Part shown: one piece after another, positions 6,200 to 13,976 of the stretch
Numbering within the stretch: position 1 is the stretch's first letter
How the letters are laid out: every line of letters begins with the position of its first letter
NCBI GenBank assembly: GCA_900547255.1
Contig: URGC01000065.1
Location: 1 to 13,976, forward strand
Origin: an uncultured Eubacterium sp.
GTDB lineage: Bacteria > Bacillota > Clostridia > Lachnospirales > Lachnospiraceae
Direction of reading: 5' to 3'
Length of the DNA: 13,976 bases
Notes under the pieces: model-generated
The model's input: only the letters and a program-made list of their open reading frames with translations
The model's database searches: none
Told to the model about the DNA's origin: nothing
Translations under genes and position numbers: made by a program

Positions 6200-8188
6200 C
6201 TACATCACGCTCTTAACAGCCTCTACAACCGCCTCAGTTGTGAAGCCGAATTTCTTGAACAGCTCTGCTGCCGGACCAGAAGCGCCGAAGCCCTTCATAG
6301 ATACAACAGTTCCGTCAAGTCCTACATATCTGTACCAGCCAAAATCAGAAAGTGCCTCAACAGCAACTCTCTTTCTGACAGCCTTTGGAAGAACTGACTC
6401 TTTGTATTCTGCACTCTGCTCCTCGAACAAATCCATACTTGGCATGCTGACAACTCTTACGTCAACGCCTTCCTTTGCAAGCTCTGCCTTCGCATCAACT
6501 GCAAGAGAAACCTCTGAACCACTTGCAATAATAATTGCATCTGGAACAGCCTTTGTAGAATCATCGATTATATAACCACCCTTTAAAGCATCCTTAGATG
6601 AACCTGGCATCTGTGGAAGATTCTGTCTTGTAAGAACAAGAGCTGTTGGAGTCTCCTTAGATGTTACAGCGTACATCCATGCTGCACTTGTCTCTACCTT
6701 ATCACATGGTCTGAATACTGTGAAGTTAGGTAATGATCTGAATGCTGCAAGCTGCTCGATTGGCTCATGAGTTGGACCATCTTCTCCAACACCAATTGAA
6801 TCATGTGTAAATACATATGTTACAGGTAACTTCATAAGTGATGAAAGTCTTGCCATTGGCTTAGTGTAATCACTGAATACAAAGAATGTTGCAGCGAATG
6901 GCTTAAGTCCGCCATGAAGTGCAAGTCCGTTAGTAATCGCTGTCATAGCCTGCTCTCTTACACCAAAATGAAGATTGCTTCCTGCATAATTATCCTTAGA
7001 AAAATCACCAGCATCCTTCATATTAGTCTTGTTAGAAGGTGCAAGGTCAGCAGAACCACCTATCATATTAGGCATATGCTGCTTGATAAGGTTAAGCACT
7101 GTACCAGATGTGCTTCTTGTAGCCTCTGGCTTATCACTCTTAGCCCAGTACTCCTCTGAATTAAATAAAGCTGAGAGGTCATAACCATTGTAATAGTTAT
7201 CCCACATTTCCTTCATCTCTGGATACTTACTGCAATACTCATCAAATAACTTGTTCCACTCGTCCTCAGCCTTAGCTCTGTCTGCAGCAATTGCCTTGTA
7301 ATTAGCATATACCTCTTCCGGTACTTCAAATGCTTCTTTGCAAGGCCAGCCAAGATTTTCCTTGAGTGCAGCCACATTTTCTTCACCAAGAGGCTCACCA
7401 TGTGCACTTGCCTTACCCTGCTTAGCTGGGCAGCCATATCCGATAAGAGTATCAATCTTGATAAGGGATGGTCTGTTCTTGTCAGCCTTAGCTTCCTCGA
7501 TTGCGGCTCCGATAGCTGCGAGGTCATTACCATCCTTAACCTCTATAGTCTGGAAGCCAAATGCCTCGAATCTCTTCATGACATCCTCTGTAAATGCTAT
7601 ATCTGTGCTTCCTTCAATTGAAATGTTGTTAGAATCATATAATACAATAAGCTTAGATAATCCAAGTGTTCCTGCAAGTGAAAATGCCTCAGATGAAATA
7701 CCTTCCATCATACAGCCGTCTCCACCTAACACATATGTGTAATGGTCAACTACATTGTAGCCATCCTTGTTAAATACAGCCGCAAGATGAGCTTCTGCCA
7801 TAGCCATACCAACTGCCATAGCCATACCCTGTCCAAGAGGACCAGTTGTAGCCTCAACACCAACTGTATGGCCATATTCTGGATGTCCCGGTGTCTTAGA
7901 ACCAAGCTGTCTGAAATTCTTGATATCGTCTATGCTTAAATCACCATATCCGAATAAATGTAATAATGAATATAAAAGCATTGAACCATGTCCACCTGAC
8001 AGAACAAATCTGTCTCTGTTCTTCCACTCCGGGTCTGCTGGATTGTGATTCATATGTCTGCTCCATAACTCGTATGCCGCTGGTGCCGCACCAAGTGGAA
8101 GTCCTGGATGACCAGACTTTGCCTTCTGAATTGCATCTGCTGATAATACTCTTATGGCATTAACAGACATTTCATCAATATTACTCAT
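6200..8188 (-). CDS. tkt: Transketolase
   Basis: 662-aa thiamine-diphosphate enzyme of the non-oxidative pentose phosphate pathway. It moves two-carbon ketol units between sugar phosphates and acts in the cytosol as a dimer. Landmarks in order: SGHPG with H27, GPLGQG (116-121), GDGCMMEG (156-163, thiamine-diphosphate/metal site), SAHGEPLG with H264, catalytic glutamate E412 in GVREQAM, THDS with H462, and GPTHEPIEQLAAFRSLPN with H474. Full length and not split into two subunits. The ATG at 8188-8186 follows GGAGG (about 8199-8203). It stands 111 bases after the pseudo-AAA+ gene with no terminator between, so read-through is possible. The stop is followed by tandem repeats and repeat copy B. 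Confidence 0.95.
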   Translation of the reverse strand: MSNIDEMSVNAIRVLSADAIQKAKSGHPGLPLGAAPAAYELWSRHMNHNPADPEWKNRDRFVLSGGHGSMLLYSLLHLFGYGDLSIDDIKNFRQLGSKTPGHPEYGHTVGVEATTGPLGQGMAMAVGMAMAEAHLAAVFNKDGYNVVDHYTYVLGGDGCMMEGISSEAFSLAGTLGLSKLIVLYDSNNISIEGSTDIAFTEDVMKRFEAFGFQTIEVKDGNDLAAIGAAIEEAKADKNRPSLIKIDTLIGYGCPAKQGKASAHGEPLGEENVAALKENLGWPCKEAFEVPEEVYANYKAIAADRAKAEDEWNKLFDEYCSKYPEMKEMWDNYYNGYDLSALFNSEEYWAKSDKPEATRSTSGTVLNLIKQHMPNMIGGSADLAPSNKTNMKDAGDFSKDNYAGSNLHFGVREQAMTAITNGLALHGGLKPFAATFFVFSDYTKPMARLSSLMKLPVTYVFTHDSIGVGEDGPTHEPIEQLAAFRSLPNFTVFRPCDKVETSAAWMYAVTSKETPTALVLTRQNLPQMPGSSKDALKGGYIIDDSTKAVPDAIIIASGSEVSLAVDAKAELAKEGVDVRVVSMPSMDLFEEQSAEYKESVLPKAVRKRVAVEALSDFGWYRYVGLDGTVVSMKGFGASGPAAELFKKFGFTTEAVVEAVKSVM

Positions 8189-8274
8189 ATTCTATTTCCT
8201 CCATTTCGCCTGATGGCTATTATTTAGTACACTTGTGATACATCTAAACTTCAATCATTACAGGCATAATTTCT

Positions 8275-8280
8275 ATTATA
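8275..8280 (-). promoter_or_regulatory. Possible -10 element for transketolase
   Basis: A perfect minus-strand TATAAT (8280-8275) lies 87 bases before the transketolase ATG. The hexamer 17 bases upstream is a poor -35 and falls in the end of the preceding gene, so the call is weak. The leader (8189-8268) has a TTTAG/CTAAA stem but no recognisable operator. Confidence 0.3.
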
Positions 8281-8299
8281 TCTGCAACTGTAATTCACA

Positions 8300-11143
8300 C
8301 TACTCTCTGAAATCTGACTCAGTAAGATAAATCAGGTCTCCATTTTCAGTATGCTTCTTTTTAATTCCTTTAAACAGCTTTCTTGATGCTCTCTTTTCTG
8401 AATGTTCGATTGCCTGGTTGATAATCTCCTTAACATCATCAAGCTTGATATTATCTGTTACTGCGTGAAGCTTGTCAATTCTTAAATATAACTCAAGAAG
8501 CGCATCATCATCAACCTCGTATGAACGTCTTCTTGCAAACTTTCTTGCCATCTCAACAAGCTCATTGACAGTGTACTGCTTAAGAATAATTCTGTGATTG
8601 AACATCTTTGCAAGGTCAGGGTTAAAGTTAAGCAATACATTAATCTCTGTATCGGCATCTTCCAGAATAACTATCATTCTGCCTGTATCCTGCTCCATAC
8701 ATTCCATAAGCTCCTGAACTCTCTTAGGCTGGATTACACCAGCTCCCTCAACTACAAGTACAGTTCCATGAAGTCTGCTCATGGATTTGGCAATTCCCCT
8801 GTAATTAATACTCTCGCCTGTAGTTCTCGCAATCTTCTTTGGATTGTCTGGATATATTGAATTAATTGCTCTGACAATCGCCTTTGCAAGGTCGTACTTA
8901 TCAGAACTTGAATTACCTGATATAAGGATATTACCTGTTCTTGAAGTTGTATCAGCCATCTCAGATGGAAGGGCACTGAAATACTCAGCAAGCTGTGTCT
9001 CTAGGCCCGGCATCTCCCGATATTTCTTGAAATATCGTGCAAGGTTAGAATCTAACTTAAGCTCCTTTACTTCCTTAACTGGCTTAGCCGCTTCTATCTT
9101 CTCTGCTGCTGCCTTAGGAGAAACCTTTCTTGTAGCAGGCTTGGCTGCTGCCATCTCCTTCTCAACATACTGTGCAATAACCTGCTCTGGTACCACGTCA
9201 AGCTTGGCTGTATCAAGAGAAACTCTCTCAACAGAAGCTGTAAGCTCTCTCTGTACTGCCTCAGTCACTTCATCACCAGAAGCTGAAGCTTTTTCTGCCT
9301 GAGTCATATTATTAATCTCGCCAGCCACTGCCGCCGCCTCTTTAAGATTCTCAACAGCTTCCTCAAGCTTCTGTGTTGCCTTGCCAGTTCTTATTGCTAA
9401 ATCAGTCTTTGCCTCCATAAGCATTCCCGCCGCAATACTTCCTGTATTAGATAAATTCATCTGCTTATTGAGCTTTTTCTCTTCAAGAAGCTTCTCATAT
9501 GCAGCACTGTTTTCCTCTTTCTGGTCGAGAAGTCTGTCCAGCTCACTCTTAGAATATTCCTTAGTGTTCTGGCTTCCGTATTTCTCCTCACGGACAGTCT
9601 CCATCCAGTCAGCTATACTCATCTGGCCTTCAATCTGCTCATCCTCGGTGTTAACCTCTTCATCCTGACTATTAACAGGTGCAGGAACTGGATTAGGTCT
9701 GAACATCTCAACATCCTGGCCTAGGTCGTCATCATCAAGCACCTCGCTAAGATTCCTGGCAATCTCTGCCTGAAGATTCTGTGTGTCATATATATTGTTG
9801 CCAGGGACTGCTACTTCCTCTATCTGCATAGCATCTTCCCTTGCACGTATCTGTCTTTCTGCCTCTGCTCTCTCCTGTTCGAGCTTCTCCTGCTCGCTTT
9901 CCTTAGTTATCTTGTCATAACTTGACTCAATCTTCTTCTTGGCATTAGCGATAAGATCCTTAAGAGACTCTGGCATCTCACCTATCTTGGCAGGTTCTTC
10001 CTCAGATGGTATGCCTGAATTGCCAGCTCCATCTGCCACAGTATCGTCTGCTACAGCTTCTGCTGCCACAGTATCGTCTGCTCCCTGTGAACCTTCTGCA
10101 GCCACGTCGTTCTCTGCTGCCACTGCTGTTTCACTGTCCGCATCAGTATAATCAGCTCCTGCATTTCCATCTGCCTGTCCATTTTCTGTATTAACAGCGG
10201 CTTCCTTAACAGCATCACCTGTCTGTCCTGCCTCTGCTTTCTTTGCTTCCTCAGCCTCCTGAACCTTGGCAAGAATGAATCTTTTAAGCTTTCTGTTAAC
10301 ACCATTCTCATCAAGCTCAGTCTCAAATTCTGTATAATCAACGTCATCATCCATGGCAGCCTGATTTTTGGCTTCCTTTAACATGCTTCCAACATCAACT
10401 GTGTCTCTTGATGCAGAAGTTCCGTCTATCATCTCGTTGATTTCAGCTTCCTGATTCTCAGTAAATCTTGTAGTATCCATCTGCTGCTGGAAAAGGATTT
10501 CCCTTGTTATCTCCATGTCAGCCCTGCGCGCTTTAGCTTCATCAAGCTTCTGCTGCTGAACCTCTGTAAGAGGTGCTCCGTGGAACTGCTTCATTTTAAG
10601 AGCTTTAACAACGTAAGTTCCATCCTGGAAAAGAAGTGCTATCTCGTCACAAGCCTTAACACATTCTTTCTTTCTTCCAGTCTTAGAGTAGAGCTTTGCC
10701 AGCTCATACATGTATTTCTCATCTATTTCTTCTTTTTTATAGTCCTCAAGTATCTCAACCAGCTCATTACTTGGCGCGCCCTCAGCTTTTCTCAATTCAT
10801 AGTAGAGAATGTATCTGTTGACATCCCTTGATGCCATCTTCTCATACTCAAGAAAAAGCTCGTCCGCTTCCTCGAACTGCTTTAATTTCATCATAAGAGT
10901 TGTAAGTTCATACACAAGCTTCTTACCACCAAGATTACGGTTGTAAGCCAGTATCGCCATATCCCTTGCCTCTTCAAGTTCCCCAGCGTTCTCATGTGCA
11001 GTTATCGCCGCAGAAAGCGCAGACCAGTCCTTTACCTTCTGCCAGTTAAGTGTCATTGCAAGATCAGAAGCCTGCTTGTACTTCTTTCTTTCAACCAGGT
11101 TCTTAATCTCTTCTATGCTAAGTTTCATTTCGTATTTATCCAA
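8300..11143 (-). CDS. Large protein with TPR-like repeats, acidic linker and degenerate CbxX-type AAA+ domain
   Basis: About 947 aa, cytosolic. A TTG start at 11143-11141 is preferred: AAAGGTGG (11160-11153) sits 9 nt upstream, while the in-frame ATG at 11164 has no ribosome site and overlaps this one. Numbering from the TTG, residues about 10-210 are helical repeats of TPR type (ERKKYKQASDLAM, AGELEEARDMAILAYNRN, KQFEEADELFLEYE). Residues about 225-690 are acidic, Ala/Glu-rich, disordered or coiled-coil. Residues about 700-920 resemble the CbxX/CfxQ branch of AAA+ ATPases (GNILISGN, then LLNFNPDLAKMFNHRIIL and YTVNELVEMARKFA). Walker A is GNSSSDKY, lacking the GKT/S core apart from the lysine. 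Walker B is VLVVEGAG instead of hhhhDE. It probably cannot hydrolyse ATP normally. Function unknown. It follows an SMC-like ATPase gene. Confidence 0.8.
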   Translation of the reverse strand: MDKYEMKLSIEEIKNLVERKKYKQASDLAMTLNWQKVKDWSALSAAITAHENAGELEEARDMAILAYNRNLGGKKLVYELTTLMMKLKQFEEADELFLEYEKMASRDVNRYILYYELRKAEGAPSNELVEILEDYKKEEIDEKYMYELAKLYSKTGRKKECVKACDEIALLFQDGTYVVKALKMKQFHGAPLTEVQQQKLDEAKARRADMEITREILFQQQMDTTRFTENQEAEINEMIDGTSASRDTVDVGSMLKEAKNQAAMDDDVDYTEFETELDENGVNRKLKRFILAKVQEAEEAKKAEAGQTGDAVKEAAVNTENGQADGNAGADYTDADSETAVAAENDVAAEGSQGADDTVAAEAVADDTVADGAGNSGIPSEEEPAKIGEMPESLKDLIANAKKKIESSYDKITKESEQEKLEQERAEAERQIRAREDAMQIEEVAVPGNNIYDTQNLQAEIARNLSEVLDDDDLGQDVEMFRPNPVPAPVNSQDEEVNTEDEQIEGQMSIADWMETVREEKYGSQNTKEYSKSELDRLLDQKEENSAAYEKLLEEKKLNKQMNLSNTGSIAAGMLMEAKTDLAIRTGKATQKLEEAVENLKEAAAVAGEINNMTQAEKASASGDEVTEAVQRELTASVERVSLDTAKLDVVPEQVIAQYVEKEMAAAKPATRKVSPKAAAEKIEAAKPVKEVKELKLDSNLARYFKKYREMPGLETQLAEYFSALPSEMADTTSRTGNILISGNSSSDKYDLAKAIVRAINSIYPDNPKKIARTTGESINYRGIAKSMSRLHGTVLVVEGAGVIQPKRVQELMECMEQDTGRMIVILEDADTEINVLLNFNPDLAKMFNHRIILKQYTVNELVEMARKFARRRSYEVDDDALLELYLRIDKLHAVTDNIKLDDVKEIINQAIEHSEKRASRKLFKGIKKKHTENGDLIYLTESDFRE
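10033..10082. repeat. In-frame 30-bp direct repeat in the acidic linker
   Basis: CTGCCACAGTATCGTCTGCT occurs at 10033-10052 and 10063-10082, period 30 bases. It encodes two copies of an ADDTVA-containing decapeptide in the disordered linker of the pseudo-AAA+ protein. The length is a multiple of three, so gain or loss of units keeps the frame. Confidence 0.75.
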
Positions 11144-11271
11144 AATACGACACCACCTTTTCATAATTTATATATATACAGGCTCTGCCAATCCAATTAA
11201 TCCGCAGATTACCACAACAATTCGTATGCATATTTCCCGTCAAATAAAAATGTGCCTAAACATACATAATG

Positions 11272-11300
11272 AGTGTAACATACCATTTTTCCGTTGTAAA
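11272..11300 (-). promoter_or_regulatory. Possible promoter of the pseudo-AAA+ gene
   Basis: Minus-strand TTTACA (11300-11295), 17 bases, then TACACT (11277-11272) with an upstream TG (TGTTACACT, extended -10). It lies just after the SMC-like gene stop (11311-11309) and about 130 bases before the TTG start. A second weak candidate, TTGGAT (11196-11191)-17-ATATAA (11173-11168), lies nearer the gene. Read-through from the SMC-like gene is also possible because no terminator is seen. Confidence 0.4.
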
Positions 11301-11308
11301 CCCCGCTT

Positions 11309-13976
11309 TTATTCAAAGAACAAGCTGGTCTGCTCATAATCCATTCGCGTATACTCCATCTGTGCCGTATCCGTCTTGCTGTAGTAATCCACAACAACCG
11401 TTGTCTGCCTTCCATCTGTAAGCTTCTGTCCAAGGATATAATTGACATCAAATCTTCCAGTAATTGCCGGTGTTGCACCACGGGCTGGAACAATAAGCTG
11501 GACATGGTTAGTTTTAAGCAGTGCAAATATAGGCTCCCAGATGTATATATCCTTCGCCGCACCAAATGGATTATCAATAAATATTGTCTTTCCAATAATG
11601 CCTGTGTTGCCAGCAGATGCATTGATACTTGATATGTAATTGATAATTGCGATAAGAAACTGTATGTAGATACCCTGTGACTGTCCTGTTGAGCCAACAG
11701 CTTCCTCATATCTGAGATACCTGCTCTGATCCTTGATTCGCTCTCTCTTATACAGATTAACCCTTATTGAATTCATATCAGTTACGATTACAGAGAATAA
11801 CCGCTTCCATGTAAGTCTGTTCCTGATATAACGAAGTCTCTCCTCCTGAGCCATGAAACTCTCCGCCATATCAATAGTCTCATCTATATAAGAAGACATT
11901 CTATCCTTGAAACTGTCCTCTGGAACGTATGGTATAGACAAACCAACTATTGAGATAGTCTCATCATCCATTCTTATCGTTGATAACTTAGGAAGTCTGT
12001 CAAGGTCAGTCTTGATATTGCAGCATGTCTGTATACATCTGTTCTCAAAATTATCCTTGATGCGCTCCATATCCTCGATTCCCTTGGATACTCTGTCCTT
12101 TTCGAGCTGGATAAGTCCTGTTGTCTCATTAAGCCTGTCAGCAAGACTCACTGTTTCTTCGCTGTCAGATGGCATAGCAAGTGAATTTCTAATCTCATCT
12201 GCAAGACGTCCTGCTCCATAGCCATCAAGAAGATTAGCAAGCATTCCCTTACGCTTCTCAAATTCATCCTTTTTCTTGCCGATAAGCTTCATCTGCTTGT
12301 CATATTCCTTTGAAACCGATTCATAGCTGGCTATATCGACATTTGTACCTATAACTTCTGTCTCGTCATCTGAAGCATCCTGCTCCATAAGCCTTGCAAT
12401 CTCATTTTCATCTGGAATTGTAAGTCCCGCATTGCCTATAATTCTTTCGAGGTCTTTATTCCATACATATATATCCTTCTGCTCTTTATCAATTCTGCCA
12501 AGCTCACTCTTAACTGCCTTAATCTCAGTCTCAACAGCCTCTGCCTGTGCCTTGTGCTGTCTTATATAGCTTTCAGGATTATCACATGTTACCTTTTCAT
12601 ACTCGCCGTATTCCTCGCGTATCTTGCCTATTCCATGCTCGATACTTCCCTCAAGTCTGTTCATCATGGCATTAAGTGAGTCAAGCTCACTTCTCTTGGA
12701 AGCTGTTGATTCAAGGTCTTTATTGATAGAATCCTTTATCTCATACATGGCTGCCTCACCAATGTTTTCAAGGACACCACTTTCAACCTTAGACTTAATC
12801 TCATTAAAATCACTTCCACGATATTCAATCGCCTTGACACATTTGTCCATTGAATTGCGGTAATGTCTCAGAAGTGCCTCTTTATCGCTTATATCTGAAT
12901 TTTCTTTATCAATAAGCTCTTTGAGTCCAAGGAACTTACCTTCCATATCAAGAATCTCTTCTGCACCAAACTCATCTGCACTGCTCTTAGAACCTTCAAC
13001 ATAATACTGTCTGTACAGCTCATTCCAGCCTGAATCCAGCTTTTCGAGTTCACGTTCAAGTCCATCACATTTCAAAACAGCCTCAGAATACTCGCTTCTA
13101 ACCCTCTCCTGTGTATCAAGAGTACCATCAAGAACAGCATCCGCATCATCAAGCTGTTTTCTCATATCTGCCAGAAGCTCTGCCTTATCATTGACAGAAC
13201 CAGACAGCTCCATCACACGCTTTAACGCAGATGCCACATCCTCATGTCTTAACTTCATCTGCTGTAATTCTTCAAGTCTGCTCTCGGCAGCCGATTTCTC
13301 TCTTTCTATATCTCCTGCCTCAAGATTAAGCCTGTTAATCTCACTCTCATTCTCGGCTTTTCTTCGTGTGAGCTCATCCTTGTCAATGACAAGTGCAGAT
13401 GATTCCAGCATTTTCAGACGTTCCACATATGAATAATCATCCCACACAATAGCCCTTCTGTCATTCAACTTATCAAGCTGTGTATTAAGCTCGCCAAGCT
13501 CTTCCTCTGCAGTCTCTATCTCCACCATCAAAGATGCATCGTCCCGCAGGAAATGCATATCTTTCATTGCAAATGCGATAAGCTCCGTGTTAACCTCTAA
13601 CTTAGTGTCATAGAGGACATTTTCACTGATAACAGGTACAACATACGCTCCGCGCTGGAAATTCATAAGCGTAACATCTTCTTTGATTCTGTCAAAATCG
13701 TTCTTTATTATAAATCCGTACTCAACGAAAGGAACGCGCTTGAACACATCTCTCTTCTGTCCTGGATTAAGATTTCTGAACCACTCATGTCCCTCGACAA
13801 CATCATCGCCATATGTATCTGTGAGATACTGCGCAAGTCTGTCACGTTCCTCGCTGTGACATTCATAAGTTCCCTTACGCGCATTTTCAATAAATGTATC
13901 AAGCTTGTCTGCTTCTTTCTGTGTCTCTATAATCTGTCTGCCCATTTTATCGTATATTCCATACAACACACCACTA
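11309..13976 (-). CDS. SMC/SbcC-like coiled-coil ATPase, N-terminal part beyond window edge
   Basis: 889 codons are visible, open to the right edge; the GTG at 13969 is not a credible start because the frame continues upstream and no N-terminal Walker A is present. Residues below are counted from that GTG. About 40-145 is a globular segment (RNLNPGQKRDVFKRVPFVEYGF, here cited as landmark 64-86). About 150-720 is mostly heptad-rich coiled coil with breaks near 510-550. The C-terminal head, about 720-886, has an ABC-type signature (GSTGQSQG, 759-766), a Walker B KTIFIDNPFG (794-803) in which Asn follows the aspartate, and VQLIVPARG near the switch position. This is the arrangement of DNA-handling ATPases such as SMC, Rad50/SbcC and MukB, but I cannot place it in a named subfamily. 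The stop TAA is at 11311-11309. Confidence 0.75.
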   Translation of the reverse strand, partial: SGVLYGIYDKMGRQIIETQKEADKLDTFIENARKGTYECHSEERDRLAQYLTDTYGDDVVEGHEWFRNLNPGQKRDVFKRVPFVEYGFIIKNDFDRIKEDVTLMNFQRGAYVVPVISENVLYDTKLEVNTELIAFAMKDMHFLRDDASLMVEIETAEEELGELNTQLDKLNDRRAIVWDDYSYVERLKMLESSALVIDKDELTRRKAENESEINRLNLEAGDIEREKSAAESRLEELQQMKLRHEDVASALKRVMELSGSVNDKAELLADMRKQLDDADAVLDGTLDTQERVRSEYSEAVLKCDGLERELEKLDSGWNELYRQYYVEGSKSSADEFGAEEILDMEGKFLGLKELIDKENSDISDKEALLRHYRNSMDKCVKAIEYRGSDFNEIKSKVESGVLENIGEAAMYEIKDSINKDLESTASKRSELDSLNAMMNRLEGSIEHGIGKIREEYGEYEKVTCDNPESYIRQHKAQAEAVETEIKAVKSELGRIDKEQKDIYVWNKDLERIIGNAGLTIPDENEIARLMEQDASDDETEVIGTNVDIASYESVSKEYDKQMKLIGKKKDEFEKRKGMLANLLDGYGAGRLADEIRNSLAMPSDSEETVSLADRLNETTGLIQLEKDRVSKGIEDMERIKDNFENRCIQTCCNIKTDLDRLPKLSTIRMDDETISIVGLSIPYVPEDSFKDRMSSYIDETIDMAESFMAQEERLRYIRNRLTWKRLFSVIVTDMNSIRVNLYKRERIKDQSRYLRYEEAVGSTGQSQGIYIQFLIAIINYISSINASAGNTGIIGKTIFIDNPFGAAKDIYIWEPIFALLKTNHVQLIVPARGATPAITGRFDVNYILGQKLTDGRQTTVVVDYYSKTDTAQMEYTRMDYEQTSLFFE

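Noticed and set aside
11209..11308. Small gene between the SMC-like gene and the pseudo-AAA+ gene (about 25 codons from ATG near 11283)
   Set aside because: It is the tail of a frame running out of phase through the SMC-like gene, with a weak ribosome site and no recognisable product.
11309..13976. Assignment of the SMC-like protein to Wadjet JetC or MukB
   Set aside because: No JetA, JetB or JetD, MukE or MukF homologue is visible and the head motifs differ from those I would expect; evidence is insufficient without the genes right of the window.

Overview
This window looks like the chromosome of a low-GC Firmicute, most likely a Lachnospiraceae-type gut clostridium. Supporting signs are strong GGAGG ribosome sites, clostridial-type promoters, a clostridial Rex operator, and the character of the integrase, the CAP-domain lipoprotein and the DUF3783 protein. 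The family assignment is inference from protein character; the genus cannot be fixed. Every protein gene I can support lies on the minus strand, so transcription runs from high to low coordinates.

Right part (8300-13976). A long SMC/SbcC-like coiled-coil ATPase enters from the right edge, so its N-terminal half is missing. It is followed after about 165 bp by a large protein with N-terminal helical (TPR-like) repeats, a long acidic disordered/coiled-coil middle, and a C-terminal CbxX/ClpA-like AAA+ domain whose Walker A and Walker B motifs are both degenerate. This pair is the least explained gene content here. Next comes transketolase (tkt, 6200-8188).

Middle part (2731-6199). A MATE-family multidrug/cation exporter (4422-5798) sits between two intergenic regions of about 400 bp. 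Each region carries a copy of the same AT-rich repeat in the same orientation, sharing an identical 19-nt core and three 'AATCC/GGATT' boxes. The region downstream of tkt also carries 26-bp and 13-bp tandem repeats. After the second copy comes an iron-containing alcohol dehydrogenase (2818-4035). It has a near-consensus promoter, a Rex-type redox operator just downstream of the predicted transcription start, and an intrinsic terminator.

Left part (1-2640). A promoter at 2612-2640 drives a compact three-gene operon: a 58-aa acidic protein, a DUF3783 protein, and a CAP/YkwD-domain lipoprotein. The first two genes share a TAATG stop/start, and the last two are one base apart. Beyond it is a tyrosine recombinase with an N-terminal zinc ribbon, cut by the left edge. 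Its ribosome site lies in one arm of a perfect 13-bp inverted repeat, so messages reading through from the lipoprotein operon could fold and hide it. The window may therefore touch the edge of an integrated element.

The genes do not form one pathway. Transketolase and the alcohol dehydrogenase are metabolic housekeeping functions. The SMC-like/pseudo-AAA+ pair, the dispersed repeat and the integrase leader are the features most worth pursuing.
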